Positions 15,217 through 24,800 of a stretch of 42,486 nt of DNA are shown here, piece by piece. A program made the translations under genes and the position numbers. The stretch comes from Gemmatimonadota bacterium. Lineage in GTDB: Bacteria; Gemmatimonadota; Gemmatimonadetes; Gemmatimonadales; GWC2-71-9. Every line of letters begins with the position of its first letter. The first letter of the stretch is position 1. The notes beneath the pieces are model-generated. The model saw nothing but the letters and a program-made list of their open reading frames with translations, had not been told where the DNA came from and ran no database searches. The DNA lies in NCBI GenBank assembly GCA_029863245.1, contig JAOTVV010000026.1, forward strand, positions 1-42,486, given 5' to 3'.

Positions 15217-16248
15217 CTCCCTGCTGTAGCGCGCCAGCGCCTCCTGCACGATCCGGTCGATGAACTGTGGATACGACAGGCCCACCTTGGCGGCGGCGTT
15301 GGCCATCTCGTGCCCTTCGCTGATGAAGGGGTTCGCATTGGCCTCGAGCACCCACACCTCGTCGTCGTCGGTCAGCCGCAGGTCGATCCGGGAGTAGTCG
15401 CGGAGCCAGAGCGCCCGACCGGCGGTGCGGCAAATGGTCTCGATCCGCTCCCGTGCCAGCGCCGACACCGGCCGCGCAAACACGGTCCGGATGCCCCAGC
15501 GCTCCCTATAGGTCTCGGTCCATTTGGCTGCCTGCGTGGCGATGCGCTGCTCCGGCTCGGTCTTGTCCTTGTCGAACACCAGCTCGGTGAGCGGCAGCAC
15601 TTGCAGCCGCTCGTCATTGCCCAGAATTCCGGCATACAGCTCCCGGCCACGGATGAACTGCTCCGCGATCGCCGGCTGCCGGAACCGCTCGTGCACGAAC
15701 GCCACCCGGTCGGTCAGGGCCGCGAGGTCGTCCACCACCGAGGCCTTGGCGATACCCACGGACGCGTCGGCCGCGAGCGGCTTCACGATGAGCGGAAAAT
15801 CGAACGGGGGCGGCTCGGTGACGCGTTCGCGGGTGCGGTACATCACGAACGGCGGCACCTTGATCCCGTGAAAGGCAAGGATCTTCTTGCTCATCGCCTT
15901 GTCACGCGTTACCTGCAGGGCGAGCGGCGCTGACCCCGTGTAGCGGTAGCCGCCCGCGTCGAGCAGCGTGGCGCACAGGTGATCCAACGACCCGTCGCCG
16001 TTGAACGACTCGGCGCAGTTGATCACAACGTCCGGTTTCCAACTCGTGCAGAGGTCCAGCAGCACACGAGGATCCTTCCCGATCCCCACGAGTAGCACCT
16101 CGTGGCCCTGGTCGAGCAGGGCGCCCGCGACCTGATACTCCATCTCCGGTTCGTGCTCGTCACCCGCGAGCTCCTGCTCCATCTGGGTGCGATGGTCGTC
16201 CGGGGTCCAACCTGCGTAGGGGGTATCGAAGGCGACGGCTGTTCGCAC
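15214..16248 (-). CDS. D-Ala-D-Ala-ligase-like ATP-grasp protein
   Basis: 344 residues from GTG 16248, preferred to TTG 16296 because MRTAVAFDTPYAGWTPDDH is a typical N-terminus with a first Rossmann strand; no start has a strong ribosome site. The order is a Ddl-like N-terminal domain (1-95, with VLLVGIGKDPRVLLDL and DVVINCAESFNGDG) then an ATP-grasp fold: AMSKKILAFHGIKVPPFVMY, the lysine strand FPLIVKPLAADASVGIAKASVV, VAFVHERF and IAEQFIRGRELYAGILG, and the Mg site R-I-D-L-R-L ... VLEANANPFIS. Such enzymes form amide bonds from carboxyl-phosphate. It may be a non-canonical D-Ala-D-Ala ligase or a peptide ligase of unknown substrate; no mur genes are nearby. Confidence 0.85.
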   Translation of the reverse strand: MRTAVAFDTPYAGWTPDDHRTQMEQELAGDEHEPEMEYQVAGALLDQGHEVLLVGIGKDPRVLLDLCTSWKPDVVINCAESFNGDGSLDHLCATLLDAGGYRYTGSAPLALQVTRDKAMSKKILAFHGIKVPPFVMYRTRERVTEPPPFDFPLIVKPLAADASVGIAKASVVDDLAALTDRVAFVHERFRQPAIAEQFIRGRELYAGILGNDERLQVLPLTELVFDKDKTEPEQRIATQAAKWTETYRERWGIRTVFARPVSALARERIETICRTAGRALWLRDYSRIDLRLTDDDEVWVLEANANPFISEGHEMANAAAKVGLSYPQFIDRIVQEALARYSRE

Positions 16249-16386
16249 GGGCGTCTCGATGGCGAGGACGCTCCAAGGTAGGAAACCCCGTGGCAACAGG
16301 GCAAGCCCGAGAAGCTGCGCGGCAGACAGGCGGAGCTGGGAGCACGCTCTGATTGTCCCGTCGAGCGACTGGGTTCTCAGCCTACC

Positions 16387-16917
16387 TCACCAGAAGAGAT
16401 ACCGCGGCGTGTCGCGCTTGTAGGTCCGGTACGCGTCCCCAAACCGTCGCTCCAGGTGCTCCTCTTCAATGAGCACGATCAGGTGGGTCACGATCCAGTA
16501 CAGGACGAGGGCCACCCACGCCAGGATCGTGCGGCCCATGATGGCGTACCCGGCGAGGAAGAAGAAGTAGGTCACGTACTGCGGGTTGCGGGAGTAGCGG
16601 TACGGTCCCGACGTCACGAGATGCGGCTGCTCCATTCCGGTCCACATGTTCTTGGAGAAGTGTCTGAGTGGCCAGAGGCAGCCAGCCAGACCAAGGGCCA
16701 TGATGCTCATGCCAACGGTCTCGATCGTGGAGCGCGGCACAACGACCATCGGGAACGCATAATTGAGCACCATGTGGGGCATGAGGAATGCAACGGTGAC
16801 CGCCCCCAGGCCGAGCCAAGTGGTGTGCTGGTGGCGGCGGTAGTCGGCTCGATACTTCAACAGACCGACGGCGACGATCGGCGGGCTGAGGAGGAGATAG
16901 AGGAGACCGGGGGACAC
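16387..16917 (-). CDS. Isoprenylcysteine carboxyl methyltransferase-like membrane protein
   Basis: 176 residues from GTG 16917 (MSPGLLYLLLSPPIVAVGLL). The open frame extends to 17040, but residues coded there are largely the octamer repeat. Four or five hydrophobic segments are visible. The C-terminal half has the ICMT/PEMT SAM-site pattern: LVTSGPYRYSRNPQYVTYFF, then EEEHLERRFGDAYRTYKRDTPRYLFW. Bacterial members methylate small lipids or are of unknown substrate; no prenylation pathway is present here. An octamer array sits directly against the proposed GTG, leaving no ribosome site, so the start is uncertain. Confidence 0.75.
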   Translation of the reverse strand: MSPGLLYLLLSPPIVAVGLLKYRADYRRHQHTTWLGLGAVTVAFLMPHMVLNYAFPMVVVPRSTIETVGMSIMALGLAGCLWPLRHFSKNMWTGMEQPHLVTSGPYRYSRNPQYVTYFFFLAGYAIMGRTILAWVALVLYWIVTHLIVLIEEEHLERRFGDAYRTYKRDTPRYLFW

Positions 16918-16952
16918 TAGGCGGTTAGGCGGTTGGGCGGTTGGGCGGTTGG
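16918..16952. repeat. 8-bp tandem repeat array, four copies
   Basis: TAGGCGGT, TAGGCGGT, TGGGCGGT, TGGGCGGT followed by TGG. It abuts the GTG start of the ICMT-like gene. It is the only one of the four arrays on the 5' side of a gene. Confidence 0.9.
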
Positions 16953-17088
16953 CCAATCGATGGGGAGTCGTGAGCTGGCGGTCCAGTGGCTTCGGTGACA
17001 CGCCTGAAATTGAAGCCCTGTCGTTTCCGACCGCAAGCACAACCTTGACCGTAGAGGTCGAGTGTGACGGGCCGCAGGCAACACGAAA

Positions 17089-17112
17089 CGAGGGGCCGCG
17101 GACGGCCCCTCG
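17089..17112 (-). terminator. Hairpin downstream of the catalase gene
   Basis: CGAGGGGCC / GGCCCCTCG, 9 bp with a 6-base loop, 27 bases past the catalase stop on the minus strand and followed there by the short T-rich TTTCGTGTT. Confidence 0.7.
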
Positions 17113-17138
17113 TCGATTGCTCTGATGCTGGCTCGACC

Positions 17139-18599
17139 CTACGACACCAGCGCCGCCTCCCGCTTTGACCGCCCCAGTGCCTTGCTCACTCCGGCCGCAT
17201 AGGCCGGGTCGGCTTTCTCGAAGTGCGCGAGCTGCCGCTCGATGATCTCCGTGGGCAGACCCCTCATCGCGTTGGCCAGGGCAACGTGCAGGCGCTGCTG
17301 CTCGTCCTTGGGCATCAGCCGGTACAGATTGCCTGCCTGCCCGTAGTCGTCGTTGCCCTTCCGATGATCGTAGCGGTCGGCAGCCCCGTCAATCGCGAGC
17401 GGAGGCTCCTTGAACCGCGATGACTCCTCCGGTCCGCCCATGCTGTTGGGCTCGTAGTTGACCGCCCCACCTTCGTTGCCATCGAACCGCATACTCCCGT
17501 CGCGATGGTAGGTCGCAACCTTGCAGCGCGGCTTGTTCACCGGCAGGCTCTCGTAGTTCACACCGAGCCGATACCGGTGGGCGTCGGCATACGCGAAAAT
17601 CCGGAACTGCAGCATCTTGTCGGGACTGTGCCCGATGCCGGGCACCACGTTCGCCGGCGAGAACGCCGATTGCTCGACATCCGCGAAGTAGTTCTCCGGG
17701 TTGCGGTTCAGTTCCAGCACACCGACCTCGATCAACGGGTAGTCCCCGTGCGGCCACACCTTCGTGAGGTCGAAGGGGTTGTACGGCGTTTTGTGAACGT
17801 CGTCCTCGGGCATGATCTGCACCTTGAGGCGCCACTTCGGGAAATCCCCGCGCTCGATGGACTCGAACAGATCGCGCTGGTGGCTCTCCCGGTCCTGCCC
17901 CACCAGGCCCTCAGCCACGGAGTCGGTGAGGCACGCGATACCCTGCATCGTCTTGAAGTGGAACTTCACCCAAAACCGCTTCCCCTTCGCATTGATGAAG
18001 GCGTAGGTGTGACTGCCGTAGCCATTCATGTGCCGGTAGCTCTTGGGCAATCCGCGGTCCGAGAACAGGATCGTCACCTGATGAAGGCTCTCCGGTGAGA
18101 GCGACCAGAAGTCCCACATGGCTTTCGGACTGCGCAGGTTGGTCTTCGGGTCCCGCTTCTGCGTGCGAATGAAATCGGGAAACTTGTACGGGTCGCGGAC
18201 AAAGAACACCGGCGTGTTGTTCCCCACCAGATCCCAGTTGCCTTCCTCCGTGTAGAACTTCATGGCGAAGCCCCTGACGTCCCGCTCCGCGTCGGCGGCC
18301 CCGCGTTCACCGGCGACCGTGGAAAACCGCAGGAAACACTCCGTTTCGTTCCCCACCTTCGAGAAGATCTTGGCCTTGGTGTACTGCGTGATGTCGTTGG
18401 TGACCTTCAACACGCCGTAGGCTCCGGAGCCTTTCGCGTGCACCACGCGTTCCGGGATACGCTCCCGGTTGAAGTGCGCGTGCTTTTCGAACAGCTGCCA
18501 GTCCTGCACGAGGAGCGGCCCCCTCGGACCGGCAGTAAGGGAGTTCTGGTTGTCTCCGACTGGTATGCCTGCAGACGTGGTGAGCTTGCGCTTTCCCAT
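17139..18599 (-). CDS. katA: Monofunctional heme catalase (clade 3, small subunit)
   Basis: 486 residues from ATG 18599, with the strong ribosome site GGGAGGAGGG; the 494-residue frame to 18623 is rejected. Breaks down hydrogen peroxide to water and oxygen in the cytoplasm. The active-site HAKGSGAYG has catalytic H54, [13 protein letters not shown] holds the region after the distal Asn in GNNTPVFF, and the heme-Tyr motif is [14 protein letters not shown]. The [19 protein letters not shown] segment and length are typical of small-subunit catalases. A -35/-10 promoter with a Fur/PerR-like palindrome over the -10 lies about 30-60 bases upstream. It stands alone; the divergent neighbour is the cyclic glucan synthase. 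Confidence 0.96.
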   Translation of the reverse strand: MGKRKLTTSAGIPVGDNQNSLTAGPRGPLLVQDWQLFEKHAHFNRERIPERVVHAKGSGAYGVLKVTNDITQYTKAKIFSKVGNETECFLRFSTVAGERGAADAERDVRGFAMKFYTEEGNWDLVGNNTPVFFVRDPYKFPDFIRTQKRDPKTNLRSPKAMWDFWSLSPESLHQVTILFSDRGLPKSYRHMNGYGSHTYAFINAKGKRFWVKFHFKTMQGIACLTDSVAEGLVGQDRESHQRDLFESIERGDFPKWRLKVQIMPEDDVHKTPYNPFDLTKVWPHGDYPLIEVGVLELNRNPENYFADVEQSAFSPANVVPGIGHSPDKMLQFRIFAYADAHRYRLGVNYESLPVNKPRCKVATYHRDGSMRFDGNEGGAVNYEPNSMGGPEESSRFKEPPLAIDGAADRYDHRKGNDDYGQAGNLYRLMPKDEQQRLHVALANAMRGLPTEIIERQLAHFEKADPAYAAGVSKALGRSKREAALVS

Positions 18600-18631
18600 G
18601 GTTCCCTCCTCCCTGAAGGCCATCAGATGAT

Positions 18632-18663
18632 TTGAATTCTATTCAATTCCACGTTCGGATCAA
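18632..18663 (-). promoter_or_regulatory. katA promoter with Fur/PerR-like operator
   Basis: On the minus strand TTGATC (18663-18658), 16 bases, then TAGAAT (18641-18636). The -10 lies inside the 15-bp palindrome TTGAATAGAATTCAA (18646-18632), a 7-1-7 arrangement with one arm mismatch, like the TTATAAT-N-ATTATAA PerR/Fur box. A repressor there would block RNA polymerase and lift on peroxide. Binding is inferred from sequence and from the fact that catalases are common PerR targets. Confidence 0.6.
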
Positions 18664-18701
18664 CTCGGGCTCTGCAAAAGACCCCGGCAGTCCCACGGCA
18701 T

Positions 18702-18713
18702 ATCATGTATGAT
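18702..18713. promoter_or_regulatory. Second short palindrome in the katA-cgs divergent region
   Basis: ATCATGTATGAT, 5-bp arms around GT, 40 bases upstream of the katA -35. It is the other AT-rich spot in this 276-base region. It could be a regulator site for either gene; no plus-strand promoter for the glucan synthase can be assigned. Confidence 0.3.
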
Positions 18714-18875
18714 TGATTCGGCGTGTCCGAGAACCTTGGATCGAATTCGGTGGATGACCTTGCCTTCACGTCCCAGCAGATGCACGCGACAAGACTACCG
18801 CAGAGACACGGCTGAGAGACGGGCGGGCGCCCCTGCCACGTGCGGTCGCTCGGACGTCCGGGCACGGAACGCGAC

Positions 18876-21800
18876 ATGAACACCATCCACGCCATGGTCG
18901 CGGCGCTGTCTCAAGTGGAACAGCCGATCCGCGCCGAGGTGTTCGGCATCGAGCGACTCGAGCAGCACGCCGAGAGCTTGGCCACAGCCCAAACCACCGC
19001 CCCTGAACGCGCCAAAGGACGCCGGCTCCTCCCCCGTGTCCGCGAGAACGGGAAGGTGCTTCTCGCTGGGTACCGGAACATCGTCGAGGCGGTTCGACAG
19101 AAGAGTGAGATTACGCAAGCCGAGGAGTGGCTCCTCGACAACTTTCACGTCGTGGACGGGCAGATCCGGGAGATCCGGGACCACCTTCCGGGCAGCTTTT
19201 ACAGGCTCCTGCCGAAGATCGCCGAGGGCCACCACCTCGGAGGGTACCCGCGCGTCTATGGGCTGGCGTGGGCCTATGTGGCCCATACCGACAGTCGGTT
19301 CGACGTGGAGACGCTCAAGGCATTCGTTCGGGCATACCAACGCGTCCAAACCCTCGGCATCGGTGAACTCTGGGCAATCGCGATCCACCTTCGCGTCGCC
19401 CTCCTGGAGAACCTGCGAAGGCTGACGGAGCTGGTCATCCGCGCCCGCCAGGGGCGCGCAGGCGCAGATCAGGTGGCGGATCGTCTGCTGGGCCTGAGCG
19501 GCCGACCGGCGGAGCCCGTGGACGATGTGTTGGGCCGTCTTGGCACCGCCCCCCTGGCCAGCGCGTTCGCCGTGCAATTCCTGCAGCGGCTCCGTGACCA
19601 GCCGCTGGCGGTCGCACCGGCCCTCGACTGGCTGAACGAGACCCTGGCCGCCCAAGGGACTTCCCAGGGCGAAATCGTGGCTCAGGTACATCAGGCTGAG
19701 GCGGCGGCGAACGTCACCGTCCGGAACATCATCACCAGCATGCGGTGGATGTCGTCCATCAGCTGGCCGGAGTTTTTCGAGGGCGTGAGTCTGGTGGACG
19801 AGACCTTCCGAACGGCTCCCGGATTCGCTGCCATGGATTTCGCCACGCGCAACAAGTACCGGGAGGCCGTCGAGGAGCTGTCCCGGGGTTCGACGTGGTC
19901 GGAACTGGACGTGGCGCGCGAGGCGGTGGCGCTGGCCCGCGAGGCCCGGCGCGAGCGCACCCCGCCGCACACCGGCCTGGACGCGGCGCCCGCCCCATCG
20001 GAAGCGCCGTCGGCGGCGTTCGCCGTTCCCGAGCGCCGAGAGGAGGACCCGGGATACTACCTGGTGTCGGGTGGCAGGTGGGCGTTCGAAGAGCGGCTGG
20101 ACTACCGCCTCCCCATGCGCGTCCGGATTCGACGCGCGTGGCGCACCCATGCGACGTCCGGCTATTTCGGACTGATCGCCGTCCTCACTGCCCTCCTTCT
20201 CGCCAGCCCGCTGTTCCTCACCTGGAGCGCGGGCGTGGGCGTGCCAATCCTCATCCTCCTGGGAATTCTCGCCCTCGTACCCGCCTCCGATATCGCGGTG
20301 GCCCTGGTCCATCGCCTGGTCACGATTGTCGTTCCACCCCGGCTGCTCTGCAAACTCGACCTCGCTCGCGGCGTGCCCGCCGAGATGCGAACCATGGTCG
20401 TCGTACCCTGGCTGCTCACCAGCCACGAGGGCATCGAAGAGTCCATTGAGCGGCTCCAGGTGCACTACCTGGCGAATCCCGAGGGCCATCTCCATTTCGC
20501 CCTCCTCACCGATTGGAGGGACGCCGCCCACGAACGCATGCCTGGCGACGAGGAGCTCCTCGCCGAGCTGGCCGAGGGCATCGCGGGTCTCAACGACCGA
20601 TACCGGAGTCCGCGGGGCGGAGGGGACCGGTTCATCCTGTTGCATCGTCGGCGCCTCTGGAACGAGACGGAGGGCAGGTGGATGGGCTGGGAACGAAAGC
20701 GCGGGAAGCTGCACGAACTGAACCGGCTCCTGCGCGGCGCAACCGATACCACGTTCATTCCGGTCAACGGCAGACCGCCCACCGTGCCCGATGGCGTCCG
20801 CTACGTCATCACCCTGGATGCCGACACCCGTCTTCCCGGGCGGGCCGCCTACCGCCTCGTTGGGACAATGGCCCACCCGCTGAATCGGCCGAGCGTCAAC
20901 CCTGAGCTGGGCCGGGTGGTCCAAGGATACGCGATCCTCCAGCCGCGGATCACGCCGTCCCTGCCGACGGGACCGGGAAGTACCACCTACCAGCGGATCG
21001 TGTCGGGCCCCGGGGGCGTGGACCCCTATGCGGCCGCGGTCTCCGATGTGTATCAGGACCTGTTCGGCGAGGGGTCCTACACGGGAAAGGGGATCTACGA
21101 CGTCGACGCGTTCGAGGCGGCGCTTGCGGGCCGGGTGCCGGAGAACGCGCTGCTGAGTCACGACCTGTTCGAGGGGGTGTTTGCACGCGCCGGTCTCGTG
21201 ACCGATATCGACCTGTTCGAGGAGTTCCCCACCAACTACGAGGTCGCCGTCCGCCGCCACCACCGGTGGGTGCGGGGCGACTGGCAGCTCCTCCCCTGGA
21301 TCCTCGGCCACAGGAACACCGAGCCCGCGAAGAGCCGGCGGACACGCATACCCGTGCACGGCCGCTGGAAGATGCTGGACAACCTGCGCCGCAGCTTCTC
21401 GGCGCCGTCGTCGTTTCTGCTGGTCCTCGCCGCCTGGACCCTGCCCGCCGTCTCACCGGCTCTGTGGACGAGTCTGGTCCTGGCGGCCATCGCGTTCCCC
21501 GCCTTCATGCCGGTGCTCGACGGGCTGATCCCACGGCGGCAGGGGTTCTCCAAGCGAAGTCACCTACGCGCCACGGGCCGAGACATCCAGCTCGCGTCGC
21601 TGCAGGTGCTGCTTGCGATCGCGGCGCTGGCGCACCGAGCCCGGTACATCACGGATGCCGTGGTGCGCACACTCGGGCGACTTTATGTCACGAAGCGACA
21701 TCTGCTCGAGTGGGTCGCAGCCGCGCAGGCCGGCTACGGAGTGGACCTGACGCTTCGCGCCTTCTACCAGCATCTGCGCTGGAGCCTGGTGCTCGCCGCG

Positions 21801-24800
21801 GGCGCCGCGGGGCTCTTCGTCGTGTTCAAGCCGGACGCGTGGCCGGTTGCCGGACCGTTGGTGCTCCTCTGGGGCCTGGCGCCCGTTCTGGCGTGGCGGC
21901 TGAGCGTTCCGACGAAGCTCGCCGAACGATACCGCCTGTCGCCGACGGAGACGCGTATGCTCCGCCTTATTGCTCGGCGCACCTGGCGCTTCTTCGAGAC
22001 GTTCGTGAACCCGGAGGAGCACGCGCTCCCACCCGACAACTTCCAGGAGGATCCCGAGCCGGTGGTTGCCCACCGCACCTCACCGACCAACATGGGGCTG
22101 TACCTCCTAAGCACCATGGTCGCCCGCGACTTCGGTTGGATCGGGATAACGGACATGGTGCAACGGCTCGAGGCGACCCTGAAGACGATGACCACCATGC
22201 GCCGGTTCCACGGTCACTTCTTCAACTGGTACGACACCACGGACCTCCGGCCGCTCGATCCCCTCTACATCTCTACGGTCGACAGTGGGAATCTCGCGGG
22301 GCATCTCATCGCGCTGGCGCAAGGATGCCGCCAACTCATTGGGCAACCGCCGTTGGGCCCACAGGTCCTGGACGGGATCCGCGACGCGCTCGAGCCGGTG
22401 CGCGATTCGGTCGAACGGTCCCCGTTTGGGGCGCGCACCGAAATGGTCACGGCGTTGCAGGTGCAGGAGGCCCTGGATTCGATGTCGGCCGTTCTGGACG
22501 ATCCCCCATCGTCGATGCCCGAATGGGCTGCTCGATTCGGGCAGTTGGAGGCCGGCGCGGAGAACCTGCTGGACATCGTCCGCACACTCGCGGCGGCAGG
22601 GCACGAGTCCGGCTCGGAGGTCCTGGCCTGGGCCAACGCCGTCCGGGACACCGTCTGGAGTCACGCGCGCGATCTCGAGGTGTTCCACGCTGAGGACGCG
22701 TCTCCGGCAGCGGCGAGCACGCTCGAGCACCGCCTCACTGCCGTCGCTCTCCAGGCGGAACAGATGGCTCAGGCGACGGACTTTCGATTCCTCTTCGATC
22801 CCTCGCGCAAGCTGTTCTCCATCGGCTTCCGGGCGACCGACAACACCCTCGACCCCAGCTGCTATGACCTGCTGGCCTCGGAGGCGCGGCTGGCGAGTTT
22901 CGTGGCCATCGCCAAGGGCGATGTGTCACCACGGCACTGGTTTCTCCTGGGCCGGTCCCTCACGCCGGTGGGGCACGGGGCGGCGCTGGTTTCCTGGTCG
23001 GGATCAATGTTCGAATACCTGATGCCGCTCCTGGTGATGGAGCAGCCCGCCCGCAGCCTGCTGGATCTCACCAGCCGTCTCGTGGTGGGGCGCCAGGTAC
23101 GGTATGGCGCGGAACGACGGGTCCCCTGGGGAGTTTCCGAGTCCGCCTACAACGTCCGCGACGTCAAGCTCTCCTATCAATACTCGGATTTCGGCGTGCC
23201 TGGCCTGGGGCTCAAGCGCGGGCTGTTCGAGGACGTGGTGGTGGCTCCCTACGCCACCGCCCTCGCGGCGATGGTCGATCCCAGAGCCGCCATCGACAAC
23301 ATCGCCCGCCTCGAAGAGGTCGGGGCCCGCGGCGCCTACGGGTTCTACGAGGCGTTGGATTTCACGCCATCGCGGCTTCCCGAAGACGAACAGGTCGCCG
23401 TGGTCCGGGCGTACATGGCGCACCATCAGGGCATGACGATCGTCTCCCTGGGCAACGTCGTTCACCGGGGCCTCACCCGCAGACGGTTCCACGCGCATCC
23501 GATGATCCAGGCGTCCGAGCTCTTGCTGCAGGAGCGCACGCCTCGGGCGGTGGCCGTCACGCGACCGCGCGGCGAGGAAGTCCTGGCGGCCCACGTTCGT
23601 GATCTCGTTCTACCGACCCTGCGGCGGTTCGAATCGCCCCACGACATCCCGCCTCGCACCCATCTCCTCTCGAACGGTCGGTATCTGGTCATGGTCACGG
23701 CGGCGGGCTCCGGCTTCAGCCGGTGGCGCAACCTCGCGGTCACCCGCTGGCGTGAGGACACGACCCGTGACTGCTGGGGTACCTTCGTCTTCTTGCGGGA
23801 CGCGAGAACCGGGGACGTCTGGTCGGCCGGCTTCCAGCCGAGCGGCACCGAGGTGGACAGGTACAACGTCGTGTATGCCGAAGACCGGGCCAAGATCATC
23901 CAGCGCGACCGGTCCCTGTCCATCAGACTCGAGATCGTGGTCTCGCCCGAAGACGACGCCGAGCTGCGCAAGCTGACGGTGACCAATCTCGAGAACCGCG
24001 ATCGGGAGATCGAATTCACCTCCTATGCGGAAGTCGTTCTGGCTCCGCAGGCCGCGGACGAGGCCCATCCCGCCTTTTCGAACCTCTTTGTAGAGACCGA
24101 ATTCGTTCCGGAGCTCGAGGCGCTGCTGGCGACCCGACGCCCCCGTTCGGCTGACGAGCCACAACCATGGCTGGCGCACGTCGCCGCGATCGAAGGGGAG
24201 CAGGTCGGCACGTATCAGTTCGAGAGCGACCGCGCCCGCTTTCTGGGCCGGGGCCGCGGGATCGGGGCGCCGGTCTCGCTGACCGAGGGCGAACCGCTGA
24301 CGAACAGCGTGGGGGCAACGCTGGATCCAATGGTGAGTCTCCGATATCGGGTGGCGATCCCGGCCGGCGACACGGTCCGTCTCGTCTTCACCACGCTGGT
24401 GGCGACCTCGCGGGAGGAAGCCCTCGACATCGCGGAGAAGTACCGCCAGCCGGAAACGTTCGAGCGAGAGAGTTCGCTGGCCTGGATGTACGCGCAAGTC
24501 CAGCTGCACCACCTCAGGATCACGCAGGACGAAGCGCATCTGTTCCAGCGGCTGGCCAATCGGATGCTCTACAACGATCGCACGCTGCGCACCACACCCA
24601 AGGAACTGGCCGCCAACCGTCGCGGGCCCTCCGGGCTCTGGGCATACGGCATCTCCGGCGATCTCCCGATCGCCGTCGTACGCGTCGAGCGCGACGAGGA
24701 GCGGGACGTCGCGCGGCACCTCCTCAGGGCACACGAGTACTGGCACCTCAAGGGGATCTCCGCCGACCTGGTGATTTTGAATGCGAAGGGCACCTCCTAC

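Noticed and set aside
16456..16920. 154-codon plus-strand frame ending in the octamer TAG
   Set aside because: It is antisense to the ICMT-like gene; the stop falling in the array is chance.
18795..21359. 854-codon open frame on the minus strand
   Set aside because: It is antisense to the cyclic glucan synthase, rich in Arg, His, Gly and Pro, and arises from high-GC codon bias. The plus-strand protein has clear GT84 motifs.
23620..23640. tRNA T-loop-like GGTTCGAATC
   Set aside because: It lies inside the cyclic glucan synthase coding sequence with no cloverleaf around it.
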